From NCBI GenBank assembly GCA_965247255.1, contig CBDFGS010000012.1, positions 124,001-188,000 of the forward strand: 64,000 nucleotides of DNA. Reading direction: 5' to 3'. The translations under genes and the position numbers were made by a program. Each line of letters starts with the position of its first letter. Position 1 is the stretch's first letter. The stretch comes from CBDFGS01 sp965247255 (lineage in GTDB: Bacteria > Chloroflexota > Dehalococcoidia > Lucifugimonadales > CAUZJF01). The notes below the pieces were generated by a model, which made no database searches, was not told the origin of the DNA, and worked only from the letters and a program-made list of their open reading frames with translations. Of the stretch, positions 42,916 to 51,353 are shown one piece after another.

Positions 42916-43734
42916 CTAGGGCCGCGGCCCAACCGGCCTCAGCTCCAATACCCTGCTCCTCCAGACCTCGCGATGTATTCCCTCAAGTGCCTTTTGCCCC
43001 GGTTCTCTTATGTTCAGCCGCCTTTGCAGCGTCACGGGCGCCAGACTCTGTAAGAGACGGCACCTCTGCACGAGACCGAGCAGGGTCTGCCGCTCTCCTC
43101 CCAACAACACGTAGTCCATCGCATCCTTATGGGGCTCCAGCACGTCCCGCGCAACGCTGCAGGTCTTGTCGAAGAGCTCCCGCGTGAGCCGTTCGCGGCT
43201 TCGCTCGAAGCGTCGCTGTGACGAGCCGCCGGCCCGGTGCCTGTTCTTCACATATCGCCGCCCTGTCTTGGACGCCGCCAGACCGTCGCCTCGGAGCAAC
43301 CCGACGGCGTAGCGGCCCAGACGGACAAGGACCACACCGACCACCAGCTTCGTTTCCAGGAAGCCGAAAAGCGGGTCCACATCTGCGCTTTCCGTAAAGC
43401 TCTCGTGCTCGAACGGGAACGGTGGAACAACGGAGATGACGTATTCCGGGCAGAAGAACAAGACCGCCCCGGTCTTGAGATCGCCGGCATGCCGAAGCGC
43501 AGCCCGCACCGCCTCCTGCGCCCCCGCCCACCCCGCTGCGCGGTCGGGCACCGTTGCTGCCGCCTCGCTCAATTGTGGCTTTACATATATCGTGAACAGG
43601 CACTCGCCCGAATCGGATAGGGCGCCCAACACGCGCCGTAGCCGGGCAGGGCCGGCCGAGTGCTGTTCAGCCACCTGGAACTCCACGCCCGGACTCGTCG
43701 TCGACGGGAGCGCGTTCAATAGCTTGTCACCCAC
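42916..43734 (-). CDS. VLRF1-type (Vms1-like) peptidyl-tRNA hydrolase
   Basis: 272 residues. 'YAVGLLRGDGLAASKTGRRY' followed by 'VKNRHRAGGSSQRRFERSRE' matches the VLRF1 domain, in which a GG-x-Q-x-RF segment carries the catalytic Gln analogous to GGQ of release factors. In eukaryotic Vms1/ANKZF1 this cleaves the peptidyl-tRNA on stalled large subunits; the bacterial acVLRF1 proteins are proposed ribosome-rescue factors. The N-terminal 150 residues fit the mixed alpha/beta start of the eRF1-like fold. It is divergent from rpiB. Confidence 0.8.
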   Translation of the reverse strand: MGDKLLNALPSTTSPGVEFQVAEQHSAGPARLRRVLGALSDSGECLFTIYVKPQLSEAAATVPDRAAGWAGAQEAVRAALRHAGDLKTGAVLFFCPEYVISVVPPFPFEHESFTESADVDPLFGFLETKLVVGVVLVRLGRYAVGLLRGDGLAASKTGRRYVKNRHRAGGSSQRRFERSRERLTRELFDKTCSVARDVLEPHKDAMDYVLLGGERQTLLGLVQRCRLLQSLAPVTLQRRLNIREPGQKALEGIHREVWRSRVLELRPVGPRP

Positions 43735-43846
43735 TCTCGCGCCACTGGAGACATTTGGACTGATTCTAGCATCTCGACAAGCTGCGGCTCGTGTGCGTGT
43801 AGTGTGGTAGTCTTTGGAGACTCCAGGTCATACGGGTGAAGGCGAT

Positions 43847-44311
43847 TTGAGAGTTGTCATCGGTGCCGACCACGCCGGATTCCCCCTGAAGGCGCCGCTT
43901 ATCGAAGAGCTAGAGCGCCTGGGCCACCAGGCCTTGGACCTAGGGGCCCACTTCCTCGACCCGCTGGACGACTACCCGGACTTCGCCAGGGTGGTCGCGG
44001 AACGGGTCGCCTCGCAGGACGACCAGCGCGGCATAATCGTATGCGGTAGCGGCGTCGGCGCCTCGGTGGTGGCCAACAAGGTCCGCGGCGTGCGCGCCAG
44101 CGTGTGCCACGATACGTACTCCGCACGCCAGGGAGTTGAGCACGACGACATGAACGTCCTGTGCCTCGGCTCGCGAATCATTGGCGAAGAGCTGGCCAAG
44201 GAGCTCGTCGGGGCTTTTCTGCAGGCCGCATTCACCGGCGAGGAACGACACCGGCGGCGCCTGGATAAGATCATGGCGATGGACGCCGATCGCGCCGGTA
44301 ACACCGGTTAG
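43847..44311 (+). CDS. rpiB: Ribose-5-phosphate isomerase B
   Basis: 154 residues from a TTG at 43847 that opens the conserved 'LRVVIGADHAGFPLK'; GAAGG precedes it. Family motifs 'IIVCGSGVGASVVANKVRGV' and 'NVLCLGSRIIG' are intact, with the usual catalytic Cys replaced in context by 'VCGSGVG'. It interconverts ribose-5-phosphate and ribulose-5-phosphate. The RDD membrane gene follows after 21 bp. Confidence 0.93.
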   Translation: MRVVIGADHAGFPLKAPLIEELERLGHQALDLGAHFLDPLDDYPDFARVVAERVASQDDQRGIIVCGSGVGASVVANKVRGVRASVCHDTYSARQGVEHDDMNVLCLGSRIIGEELAKELVGAFLQAAFTGEERHRRRLDKIMAMDADRAGNTG

Positions 44312-44332
44312 CCTGGCGCACGCGCAAACTCC

Positions 44333-44827
44333 GTGGAAATCGCCGACCAACTGCGCCTGGCCACGCGACAGTCGCGCCTGCTGGCCAGGGTCATAGACTT
44401 CCCCCTCTCATTCTACGGCCTACTGTTCGCTATGAATTTCCCGGGGCTGCCGGCCACTCTGCGTGCGACCTTGATTGGCGTTGCCGCCATCGCGATCCCT
44501 ATCCAGCTTGCGCTCCTCACAACCGACGGCCAGACCATAGGCAAGAAAGCCCTGAAGGTCCGTATCGTCAGGGAGGACACAGACGAGAACGGCGGCTTCG
44601 CGACGAACGTGTGGATGCGAGAGATCGTGAACGGAGTTATCTCGATTACCGGCGTATACCTGATCATCGATCCGCTGTTCATCTTCCTGCGGAACCGGCG
44701 CTGCGTTCACGACTACATTGCGGGCACCAAGGTCGTGCGTGACCCCGAGTACTCGCTGACGGAGCTTATGCGTAGACTCCAGAGGTGGTATTACCAGATC
44801 AATGAGACCGACGAGAACGCGGAATAA
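44333..44827 (+). CDS. RDD-family membrane protein
   Basis: 164 residues from a GTG. 'LLARVIDFPLSFYGLLFAMN' holds the R-x-x-D pattern at the start of the first helix, and 'DGQTIGKKALKVRIV' with 'RRCVHDYIAGTKVV' are the other RDD signatures (the last ending helix four). Three or four membrane helices. Some RDD proteins act as Na+/H+ exchangers; most are unknown. Likely co-transcribed with rpiB. Confidence 0.85.
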   Translation: MEIADQLRLATRQSRLLARVIDFPLSFYGLLFAMNFPGLPATLRATLIGVAAIAIPIQLALLTTDGQTIGKKALKVRIVREDTDENGGFATNVWMREIVNGVISITGVYLIIDPLFIFLRNRRCVHDYIAGTKVVRDPEYSLTELMRRLQRWYYQINETDENAE

Positions 44828-44844
44828 AAACGCCGCCCGCGCGC

Positions 44845-44850
44845 TATAAT
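44845..44850 (+). promoter_or_regulatory. -10 box TATAAT before the selenoprotein gene
   Basis: A perfect TATAAT 52 nt upstream of the ATG at 44902, in a GC-rich stretch. No good -35 hexamer at the right distance. Confidence 0.4.
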
Positions 44851-44901
44851 GTTGGTCGCTTTCGAGCCTTCCAGGTATCTTTCGTAACGAAGGGAGTAAC
44901 C

Positions 44902-46581
44902 ATGTACACACTCGAGGTCTTGAACCCTGTCGCACCCGTACTGGGCGAGATCAACGCCACGCCGATGGCGCCCCGTCCGTCCAGCCTTGACGGCAAGACC
45001 GTCGGGCTCGTCTGGAACGGCAAGGCCAACGGCGACGTAGCCCTCAGGAGAATCGGCGACGCCATCCAAGCGCGTATCCCCGGCGTAGCCGTCAAGTTCT
45101 ACAGCGGCGCTCTGCCTACGCCCGCTCCCATCCTCGACCGCGCCAAACAGGAGGTGGACGTCGCCGTCGGCTGCACCGCCGATTGAGGGTCGTGCACGTC
45201 GTGGATGGTCCACGACATGGTCGAGATGGAGAAGGCCGGAGTCCCAACGGCTACGGTCCTCTCCGACGGCTTCCAGAACGACGCTGCGGCCAGCGCCAAG
45301 GCCTTCGGCATGGCCGAGGTGCGCTACACAGTCGTCCCCAAGGTGTACAACAACATCACCGTTGAAGAGGCCGTCGCGCAAACTGACCCCGTCATCGACG
45401 ACGTGATCGAGCTGCTGACGACGCCCGGCGACGGCCACGCGCTTGAAGAGGCAAAGGACATCTCGCGGGACGGCGTCGAGTCCTTCCAGGGCGCCGACCA
45501 GTTCGGCGCACTGGAGAGGTTCGACGCAGAGTACCTCGACCGCGACTGGGGAGACGGCTTCCCCCTCATCGCGCCCACCCAGGAGCGCGTCGAGGCGATG
45601 CTAAGGGGTACGACGCTGCCGCCCGACGAGGTCGTATGCGTCCTTCCACCCGGCTCGGGCTACGCGTCCGTCCGAAAGATCGCAGTCAACGCCGTTATGG
45701 CCGGATGCAAGCCGGAGCACTTGCCGGTCATCATCGCGGGCGCCAAGGCTATCTCCCAGCTAGACCCCCAGGACGCCAGGGGGTTCCTGATGTCCACCAG
45801 CGCCAACGGGCCGCTGTTCGTCGTGAACGGGCCCATTGCCAAAGAGCTGGGGATCAACGCCAAGCGCGCCGCCCTCGGCCCGGGCCGGCAGTCGCGAGTA
45901 AACATCGCCATTGGGCGAGGCCTCATCCTGACGCTGAAGAACGTCGGTCACTGGTACCCCGGCCACCTGGACATGGACACCATTGGCACGACTCGCAAGT
46001 TTCCCCAGCTCCTCGCCGAGAACGACGAGGACAGCCCGTGGGAGCCCTTCCATGTCGAGCAGGGCTACGCGAAAGACGCCAGCACCCTCACGGTGTTCAG
46101 CACGAGCTGGGAGGTGGACGTCGGGGACCAGGGCAACAACACCGGCGAGGGCCTCCTGAGGACCATCGCCTACGAGTGCACCACCGGCGGAGGAAGCTAC
46201 ATCGGCAACCTCTACGGCGAGCAGGACGACAAGCCCAGGGAGGGAGTGCTGGTGCTGGCCGCGCCCGCGCACGCGCAGCCCATCGCCCGCGACGGGTTCA
46301 CCAAACGCGCTGCGAAGGCGTTCATTCACGCCCACGCCAAGAAGCCGGCCCGAGAGATGACCAACAAGTTCAACGTCCCCGAGAAGGTGAAGGTCGCCTG
46401 GAAGTGGCTATACGATCTCTCGCCGACGGAGCAGGAGCGGGTCATCCTGCCCGTTCAGGAGTCCGCCGACCGCTACTTCATCGTTTGCGTCGGCGCCAAC
46501 GACCGCGGTAAGGACCTCGTCATTGGCACCACCACGCCAGCAACGGTGGAGGTCACCGACAGGGCGGAGGCGCAGGAATAA
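44902..46581 (+). CDS. UGSC-motif selenoprotein with in-frame UGA (Sec95)
   Basis: 559 residues if TGA at 45184-45186 is read as selenocysteine. The frame is the same on both sides: 'VAVGCTAD', then U-G-S-C, then 'TSWMVHDMVEMEKAGV'. U-G-S-C is the defining motif of the UGSC (seleno)protein family, whose homologues carry Cys at this place. The second part, from about residue 190 ('DWGDGFPLIAPTQERVEAML'), is a large domain with 'GGGSYIGNLYGEQDD', perhaps another thiol/selenol enzyme module. The ATG follows AAGGGAG. Without Sec insertion only a 94-residue stub is made. Redox function is inferred. No sel genes are in the window. Confidence 0.85.
45184..45216 (+). promoter_or_regulatory. Candidate bacterial SECIS element
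   Basis: Eleven bases after the UGA, GTCGTGGA (45198-45205) pairs perfectly with TCCACGAC (45209-45216). The apex holds G-G-U (45207-45209), the bases contacted by SelB in bacterial SECIS hairpins, about 20 nt from the UGA. Stem length, distance and loop all fit. Confidence 0.75.
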
Positions 46582-46623
46582 AACCAGCCAGCCACAGAGC
46601 CCTCTTGGGACCAGGTAAGGTGG

Positions 46624-47472
46624 TCATCGTGAACTATTTCCAGCAGGAAGCCAGATGGCTGACTCTCCATCGCCAAGAGGCCTAGCCTGGCCGCGAACAA
46701 ACGCCATCCCTACGTAGGCGCAGACCACGGCGTCCAAAGCGTCCTCGATGCCCTTCATCAGGGTGCGGCGCCGGCGCCATCCTTGCTCAAACACCTTGTT
46801 GGGTTCGGGGATGGCTTCTTTCACGCCATCGATCCGCTCAGCCAACTCATCCCGAAGCCTTTCGAGTTGCCTGCCGAGCTTGGGCCATCGCTCGCGCGCC
46901 GAGACATCCGGCCAGTATCGTCGCATCCGAGCCACCTTATAGGGCAGCCGCTTCTGCAGTGACATCATATCGATGATTGCCGGGTGAGGATAGGTCTCGA
47001 TGAACCATCGCTCGGCTGTGTTTTCGTAGCCGACAGCCGTGGCCGAGGCGAAGCTGTAGCCGAGGGCAGACATCCCCGCGAACAACTTAGCCGACACGGC
47101 GCCGGGCCGAGTAGGAGTTGGCGAGTGCGTGCTGGCCCACCTCCCACCGTACTCTCTCGACACAGCATTGTCTGACGCCCGTCGCTCGGCTATCGGCACA
47201 GCGGCCAAGGGGATGTCCAGCGCGACTACGCCAGGCAGCGCTCCAGCAATGTCGGCGGCCGCCGAGATGACGGCCTCAATGGTCACAGGCCTGTTCGTTG
47301 CGGGCTCAAGCCACCCTGAAGCGACCGGCGGTCCGTCGACAAACTCACTGTAGGAGCGGGCGACCCTGATTACACGAGAGGCCCCGTGCCCAGGAACATC
47401 AAGCAACGCCACCCCCGACGGCTGCGTTGTCGTCCACGCAGCGTCGATGCCCAGTATCGGCTTAGGCCACAT
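46624..47472 (-). CDS. DUF429 protein (predicted RNase H-like nuclease)
   Basis: 282 residues. 'ILGIDAAWTTTQPSGVALLD' is the first strand with the acidic residue of the RNase H-like fold typical of DUF429; 'VVALDIPLAAVPIAERRASD' and 'FIETYPHPAI' are further family marks. Nuclease activity is predicted for the family, not proven. It follows the methylenetetrahydrofolate reductase gene by 16 bp on the same strand and may be the last gene of that operon. Confidence 0.85.
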   Translation of the reverse strand: MWPKPILGIDAAWTTTQPSGVALLDVPGHGASRVIRVARSYSEFVDGPPVASGWLEPATNRPVTIEAVISAAADIAGALPGVVALDIPLAAVPIAERRASDNAVSREYGGRWASTHSPTPTRPGAVSAKLFAGMSALGYSFASATAVGYENTAERWFIETYPHPAIIDMMSLQKRLPYKVARMRRYWPDVSARERWPKLGRQLERLRDELAERIDGVKEAIPEPNKVFEQGWRRRRTLMKGIEDALDAVVCAYVGMAFVRGQARPLGDGESAIWLPAGNSSR

Positions 47473-47488
47473 GCCTCACCGCTGCACT

Positions 47489-48445
47489 TCAAGCTCCTCC
47501 CATTCCCACCACCTCCGCCTCCGCCACCACGGGCCGCGGCAGCAGCCCCGCCTCCTCCACGATCTCGGGGACCAGCTCCTCCTGGCGGTACGCCATCACG
47601 TGGACGCCGGCGATGCCCTCGATCTCGCGCATCTGCTCGATTATCTCGATGCAGATGCGCCGGCCCTCCTCGCGCTGCTTGCCTTGCGGCGCGCCCTTGA
47701 GCCGCGCGATCACGTCATCGGGGATGACCACGCCTGGGACGTTGCTACGAATCCATTCCGCGACCCTTGCCGAGCGAAGAGGTCCCACGCCTGCCAGGAT
47801 GTAAACGCGTTCGTGCAGGCCGGCGTCCCTGACGGCGGCCATGAACTCCCGGAACCTCGGCAGGTCGAAGCAGAACTGCGTCTGGATGAAGTCCGCCCCT
47901 GCCTCCACCTTCTTTCCGAGTCGTATGGGCCGGAAGTCGTAAGGCGGCGCGAATGGGTTGCTCGCGGCGCCGAGGAAGAGCTGCGGGGCCGTCTCCAACT
48001 CCCGACCGCTGAGGAAGTGGCCCTTGTCCCGCATTATCCGCGCGGTGCGCAGCAGGGTGATGGAGTCCATGTCGAAGACGGGTTTGGCCCCCGGCTGGTC
48101 GCCCGCCTGGACTCCGTCGCCGGTCAGGCAGAGCACGTTGCGCACGCCCAGCGCCGCCCCTCCCAGCAGGTCCGCCTGGAGCGCGATTCGGTTCCGGTCG
48201 CGGCAGGCGAGCTGCATCACGACGTCGTGGCCCGCGGCAACTAGGAGCCCGGCAACCGCCACGCTGGACAGGTGGCTGTTGGCGCCGGACGAGTCGACCG
48301 CGTTGATCGCGTCGCAGGCAGGCCCCAGCAGGTTGGCGTGGTCATACACGGCCTGAGGGTCAGCCGTGTCACGCGGGTTCAACTCCGCGGTGACCGCGAA
48401 CCCGCCGGAACGCAGAACGCGCTCCAGCCGTGAGCCGGACTTCAT
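47489..48445 (-). CDS. metF: Methylenetetrahydrofolate reductase
   Basis: 318 residues, TIM-barrel. 'AVTAELNPRDTADPQAVYDH' carries the Glu that protonates the flavin and folate, and 'FIQTQFCFDLPRFREFMAAV' is diagnostic. It reduces 5,10-methylene-THF to 5-methyl-THF, feeding methionine synthesis or C1 pathways. It overlaps the upstream MTHFR C-terminal-domain gene by 4 bp (ATGA), an arrangement known from organisms where the two polypeptides form one enzyme with an extra electron-input subunit. Confidence 0.92.
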   Translation of the reverse strand: MKSGSRLERVLRSGGFAVTAELNPRDTADPQAVYDHANLLGPACDAINAVDSSGANSHLSSVAVAGLLVAAGHDVVMQLACRDRNRIALQADLLGGAALGVRNVLCLTGDGVQAGDQPGAKPVFDMDSITLLRTARIMRDKGHFLSGRELETAPQLFLGAASNPFAPPYDFRPIRLGKKVEAGADFIQTQFCFDLPRFREFMAAVRDAGLHERVYILAGVGPLRSARVAEWIRSNVPGVVIPDDVIARLKGAPQGKQREEGRRICIEIIEQMREIEGIAGVHVMAYRQEELVPEIVEEAGLLPRPVVAEAEVVGMGGA

Positions 48446-48897
48446 CCGGACCAGCCCTCAGGCGGTTTGACCTCTCGGCCGCCGAACTCGTTGACCCAGG
48501 CGGACGTGCCCGCGAGACTACGGTCCACCGGCGGCAGGACGGCGAGGATGCCGTCGCCGTAGCTCGGCATCCTACGCGACCGCTCCCAGGCCTTCACCCA
48601 GACGCACGGCATCTCCGGTTTGATCTCGCAGTGTCCGTTCGGTCGGACGCCGCCGCAGGGGCCGTTCCGCAGGTTCTTGGGGCATGTCATGGGGCAGGTC
48701 ATTCCGGTGCTGTGGAGCACGCAGTCCCCGCACATCTGGCAGTCGAACAGGGCGCCCTTGGACACCCTTTCCGTGGCTACGAAAAATCTCTCGACTTTGC
48801 CGTCGGGCCGGAGCCAGCGGCGCAGCGGACGCAGTAGGCCTCGGGTGGCGTTATAAGCCACCTCCATCGCATGGGGCCGGTTTTGCAGACCAAACAT
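48442..48897 (-). CDS. Methylenetetrahydrofolate reductase C-terminal-domain protein (Cys-rich)
   Basis: 151 residues from the ATG at 48897, with a GGGGGAG site. The core 'CQMCGDCVLHSTGMTCPMTC' and 'GPCGG' gives seven closely spaced cysteines, typical of the MTHFR_C/MetV family that binds iron-sulphur or zinc and partners MetF. It could pass electrons from a donor other than NAD(P)H. Coupled by overlap to metF. Confidence 0.88.
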   Translation of the reverse strand: MFGLQNRPHAMEVAYNATRGLLRPLRRWLRPDGKVERFFVATERVSKGALFDCQMCGDCVLHSTGMTCPMTCPKNLRNGPCGGVRPNGHCEIKPEMPCVWVKAWERSRRMPSYGDGILAVLPPVDRSLAGTSAWVNEFGGREVKPPEGWSG

Positions 48898-49087
48898 AGC
48901 TCCCCCGAGCAGCCCGCGCGCGCGAATTCGCCCGCCTAATATACCGCATCTAGCAGCTACCGGCACCGTCAGATGCGCTTGACGCTCTCAAGGGGCCGCT
49001 GCTACACTCCCCTTCGGTCGACAACCGGAGAGGCCGACGTTCTCTGGGACACGCGAACCGGCTTAAACCCCATACGGAGGAAGCTAA

Positions 49088-49750
49088 GTGCCGAGGGACC
49101 TGGCCGCCCGAATCGACGACGTAATCGAGAAGAAACGCCTGCTCGATCATCCCTTCTACCAGGCGTGGAACATGGGAACGCTCCCGCTCGACTCGCTGAG
49201 GGAGTACGCCAAGCAGTACTACCACTTCGAGTTGGCCTACCCGACGTTCCTAAGCGGGTTGCACCACCGTTGCGCCGACCGGCAGGTGAGGCAGCTGCTG
49301 TTGGACAACCTCTGGGACGAGGAGCACGGGCCCGAGAACCACGTGGAGCTATGGCTGCGGTTTTGCGATGGGCTCGGGCTGGACAGGGATGACGTCCAGA
49401 CGGGGACCGCAGGCAGCGCCACCACGGAACTGGTCAGCACCTACACCGGCCTCACCGCCACCGGCCCACTGGCCGCTGCCGCCGCCGCGCTATACGCCTA
49501 CGAGTCTCAGGTGCCCCAGGTCGCCGGCGCTAAGATCGATGGGCTGCGGCGCTTCTACGGCATCGAGGACAGCCGCTCTCTGTCGTTCTTCGAGGTGCAC
49601 AAGACGCTGGACGAAGCTCACTCCGAGGCGGAGCGCGAGATGGTGCTGGCGCTGGCCGGCTCGCGCGAAGACGAGGAAGCAGCAGTCGATGCCGCAGGCC
49701 GGGCGACCGAGACTCTGTGGGGTTTCCTCGACGAGGTCTACGCGCGGTAG
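49088..49750 (+). CDS. CADD-family haem-oxygenase-like diiron protein (putative folate metabolism)
   Basis: 220 residues from a GTG with GGAGG in front. 'HPFYQAWNMGTLPLDSLREY', 'YYHFELAYPTFLSGLHHRC' and 'LWDEEHGPENHVELWLRF' contain the Glu/His ligands of the haem-oxygenase-like diiron oxidase fold. The chlamydial CADD protein of this family makes p-aminobenzoate by self-sacrifice of its own tyrosine. Its place next to the MTHFR genes, and folC further along, supports a folate role; this is an inference. Confidence 0.85.
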   Translation: MPRDLAARIDDVIEKKRLLDHPFYQAWNMGTLPLDSLREYAKQYYHFELAYPTFLSGLHHRCADRQVRQLLLDNLWDEEHGPENHVELWLRFCDGLGLDRDDVQTGTAGSATTELVSTYTGLTATGPLAAAAAALYAYESQVPQVAGAKIDGLRRFYGIEDSRSLSFFEVHKTLDEAHSEAEREMVLALAGSREDEEAAVDAAGRATETLWGFLDEVYAR

Positions 49751-49782
49751 CTGGCTCGAACGGGCAGCCGCTGTGCGAGCTG

Positions 49783-51261
49783 CTACTGCTCTGACGCCTG
49801 CAGGTCGTACTGGTCCAGCAGCGCTTCCAGCCCGGTGACGAGCTGCCTCAGCAGCTTCGCCGCGGAGATTCGACGAGCATCGAAGTCCCGGTAGAGTCCA
49901 GCGTCGAAGGGCCGCCAGGTGTTGCGCAAGTCCCTTAGCCCCTTCTCCTCGAGCTCAGCCGCCTCCACCAGGATCTCTCGCAGCGAGCCCAACAGGGTGC
50001 CTCCCGGGACCTCCCGGGCGCGACGAGTCAACGCACCGAACTCCGTTGTGAAAGCGCCAAGAGTCTCCGTTGCCTTTGACCGATCGCATCCGCCCTCGGT
50101 CCGGCGCCATTCATCGTAGTTGGCGCGAAATTTGGCCCACTCGGAGCGCAGAAGCAGGTGCTTCTGCGCGAACGCGTCTGCGGCCGTCCGGTTCTCCTGG
50201 GTGATCTCCTCCAAGAGGTCTTCGGTCTCGTCCGCCGCCTGACGCCGCGCCGCGTTGCTCATCAACAGCTGAGCGTCGAATGCGTCGAAAAGACTCGGGT
50301 CCCTGGGAGTGAATATGGCGACAACTGCCTCCCCGGAGGACTGCGGACCGTCGCCGCTGTCAGCTTCGTCGTCGGCCTTTTCGAAGGTGCCTCTCAGCTT
50401 TCGCAGCGCCAGGTCCTCCGCCTCGGCAGCCTCGGCGAGCTTGCCCGCGATGTCCCTCGTGATCGCGCTACCAGGCAACCCTCGAAACGCCACGACAACA
50501 TCTCTGAGCTCGTCGACCAGCTTGCCAAGCGTCTTGACAGTCTCCGCAGACCTTCCCTCTATGTCCGTGTTGCGGAACGAATCGTAGTTCCTCCTGAATC
50601 TGTCCCACCGCGTCCCGATCTCGTCGACCGCACTGGCGAAGTCCGCCACGGAGGAGATGGACTCTGGGCTAAGACGCTCCTGCAGATCTGTAAGGGCGTC
50701 CTCGACATCTCCTTGAAAGCGCCGAGCAGTGGAACGGCTGCTGTCGACGTTGTCGAAAAGCGTCCGGCTGTCCGGGACCCACTCATCTCTAAGTAGCCGC
50801 AGCGCGATTGCTTCGCCCTCCGTCGCCTCGATAAGGCTGTCCGCCAGCCGCCTCACCTTAGATGTACGCGGAAGCTCGGAGGCTTGAGTAGCGACATCGC
50901 CCATAGTGGCGGCGAACTCTCTTAGCGTGACTTGGAGTGTTGTGGCGTCGCAGGCAGACAGAAGCTCTCTCCAGGTATCGAGTCTACTGTGAAAGTCTTC
51001 CCAATCACGGATGATCTGCCCCTGTGTGCCCGCAAACGACAGCACGGCCTCGGTGTCCGCTGTTGATAGTGTGCTCGGGGTGGGTGTTAGCGCGGCTGTG
51101 GGAAGCCGGGACCGCACCTCAGCGACGACGGTCGCCTCTATATCAGGTGTTGGCACGGCAGTGGTGTCGGCCAGAGGCGCAGGCTCAGGATCGCCGCAGG
51201 CCGCTAACCATATGACCACGACTACAGGTACCAGAAACAGGCGAAAACTATTCGCTATCAT
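49783..51261 (-). CDS. Lipoprotein with three helical repeats, unknown
   Basis: 492 residues. Lipobox 'WLAAC' (Cys22), a Pro/Thr linker, then three related units at about 80-197, 205-355 and 365-485. Each has a 'W-x2-F-x3-Y/L-x-x-W/F' start, a middle Thr-Leu helix, a Pro, 'EA-x-E-E-x-ALR-LR' and a 'D-x-LF/Y-x-x-x-D' turn; the second carries a 25-residue acidic insert (about 297-322). The units look like helical bundles facing outward from the membrane. No known family recognised. The next gene on this strand lies 92 bp upstream. Confidence 0.8.
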   Translation of the reverse strand: MIANSFRLFLVPVVVVIWLAACGDPEPAPLADTTAVPTPDIEATVVAEVRSRLPTAALTPTPSTLSTADTEAVLSFAGTQGQIIRDWEDFHSRLDTWRELLSACDATTLQVTLREFAATMGDVATQASELPRTSKVRRLADSLIEATEGEAIALRLLRDEWVPDSRTLFDNVDSSRSTARRFQGDVEDALTDLQERLSPESISSVADFASAVDEIGTRWDRFRRNYDSFRNTDIEGRSAETVKTLGKLVDELRDVVVAFRGLPGSAITRDIAGKLAEAAEAEDLALRKLRGTFEKADDEADSGDGPQSSGEAVVAIFTPRDPSLFDAFDAQLLMSNAARRQAADETEDLLEEITQENRTAADAFAQKHLLLRSEWAKFRANYDEWRRTEGGCDRSKATETLGAFTTEFGALTRRAREVPGGTLLGSLREILVEAAELEEKGLRDLRNTWRPFDAGLYRDFDARRISAAKLLRQLVTGLEALLDQYDLQASEQ

Positions 51262-51353
51262 CGCTAAATGTCCTGCCCGTGCGGCTGGAAAGAGCGCGAG
51301 GCCCTTTCAGTGCTACCGCGATGTCCCTAATGAAACCAGCGTCGAGCCCATCG

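Noticed and set aside
45184..45186. Stop codon splitting 44902-46581 into two genes
   Set aside because: Same frame on both sides, UGSC motif and SECIS-like hairpin make selenocysteine more likely than a nonsense mutation; the 45205 start has no ribosome site.
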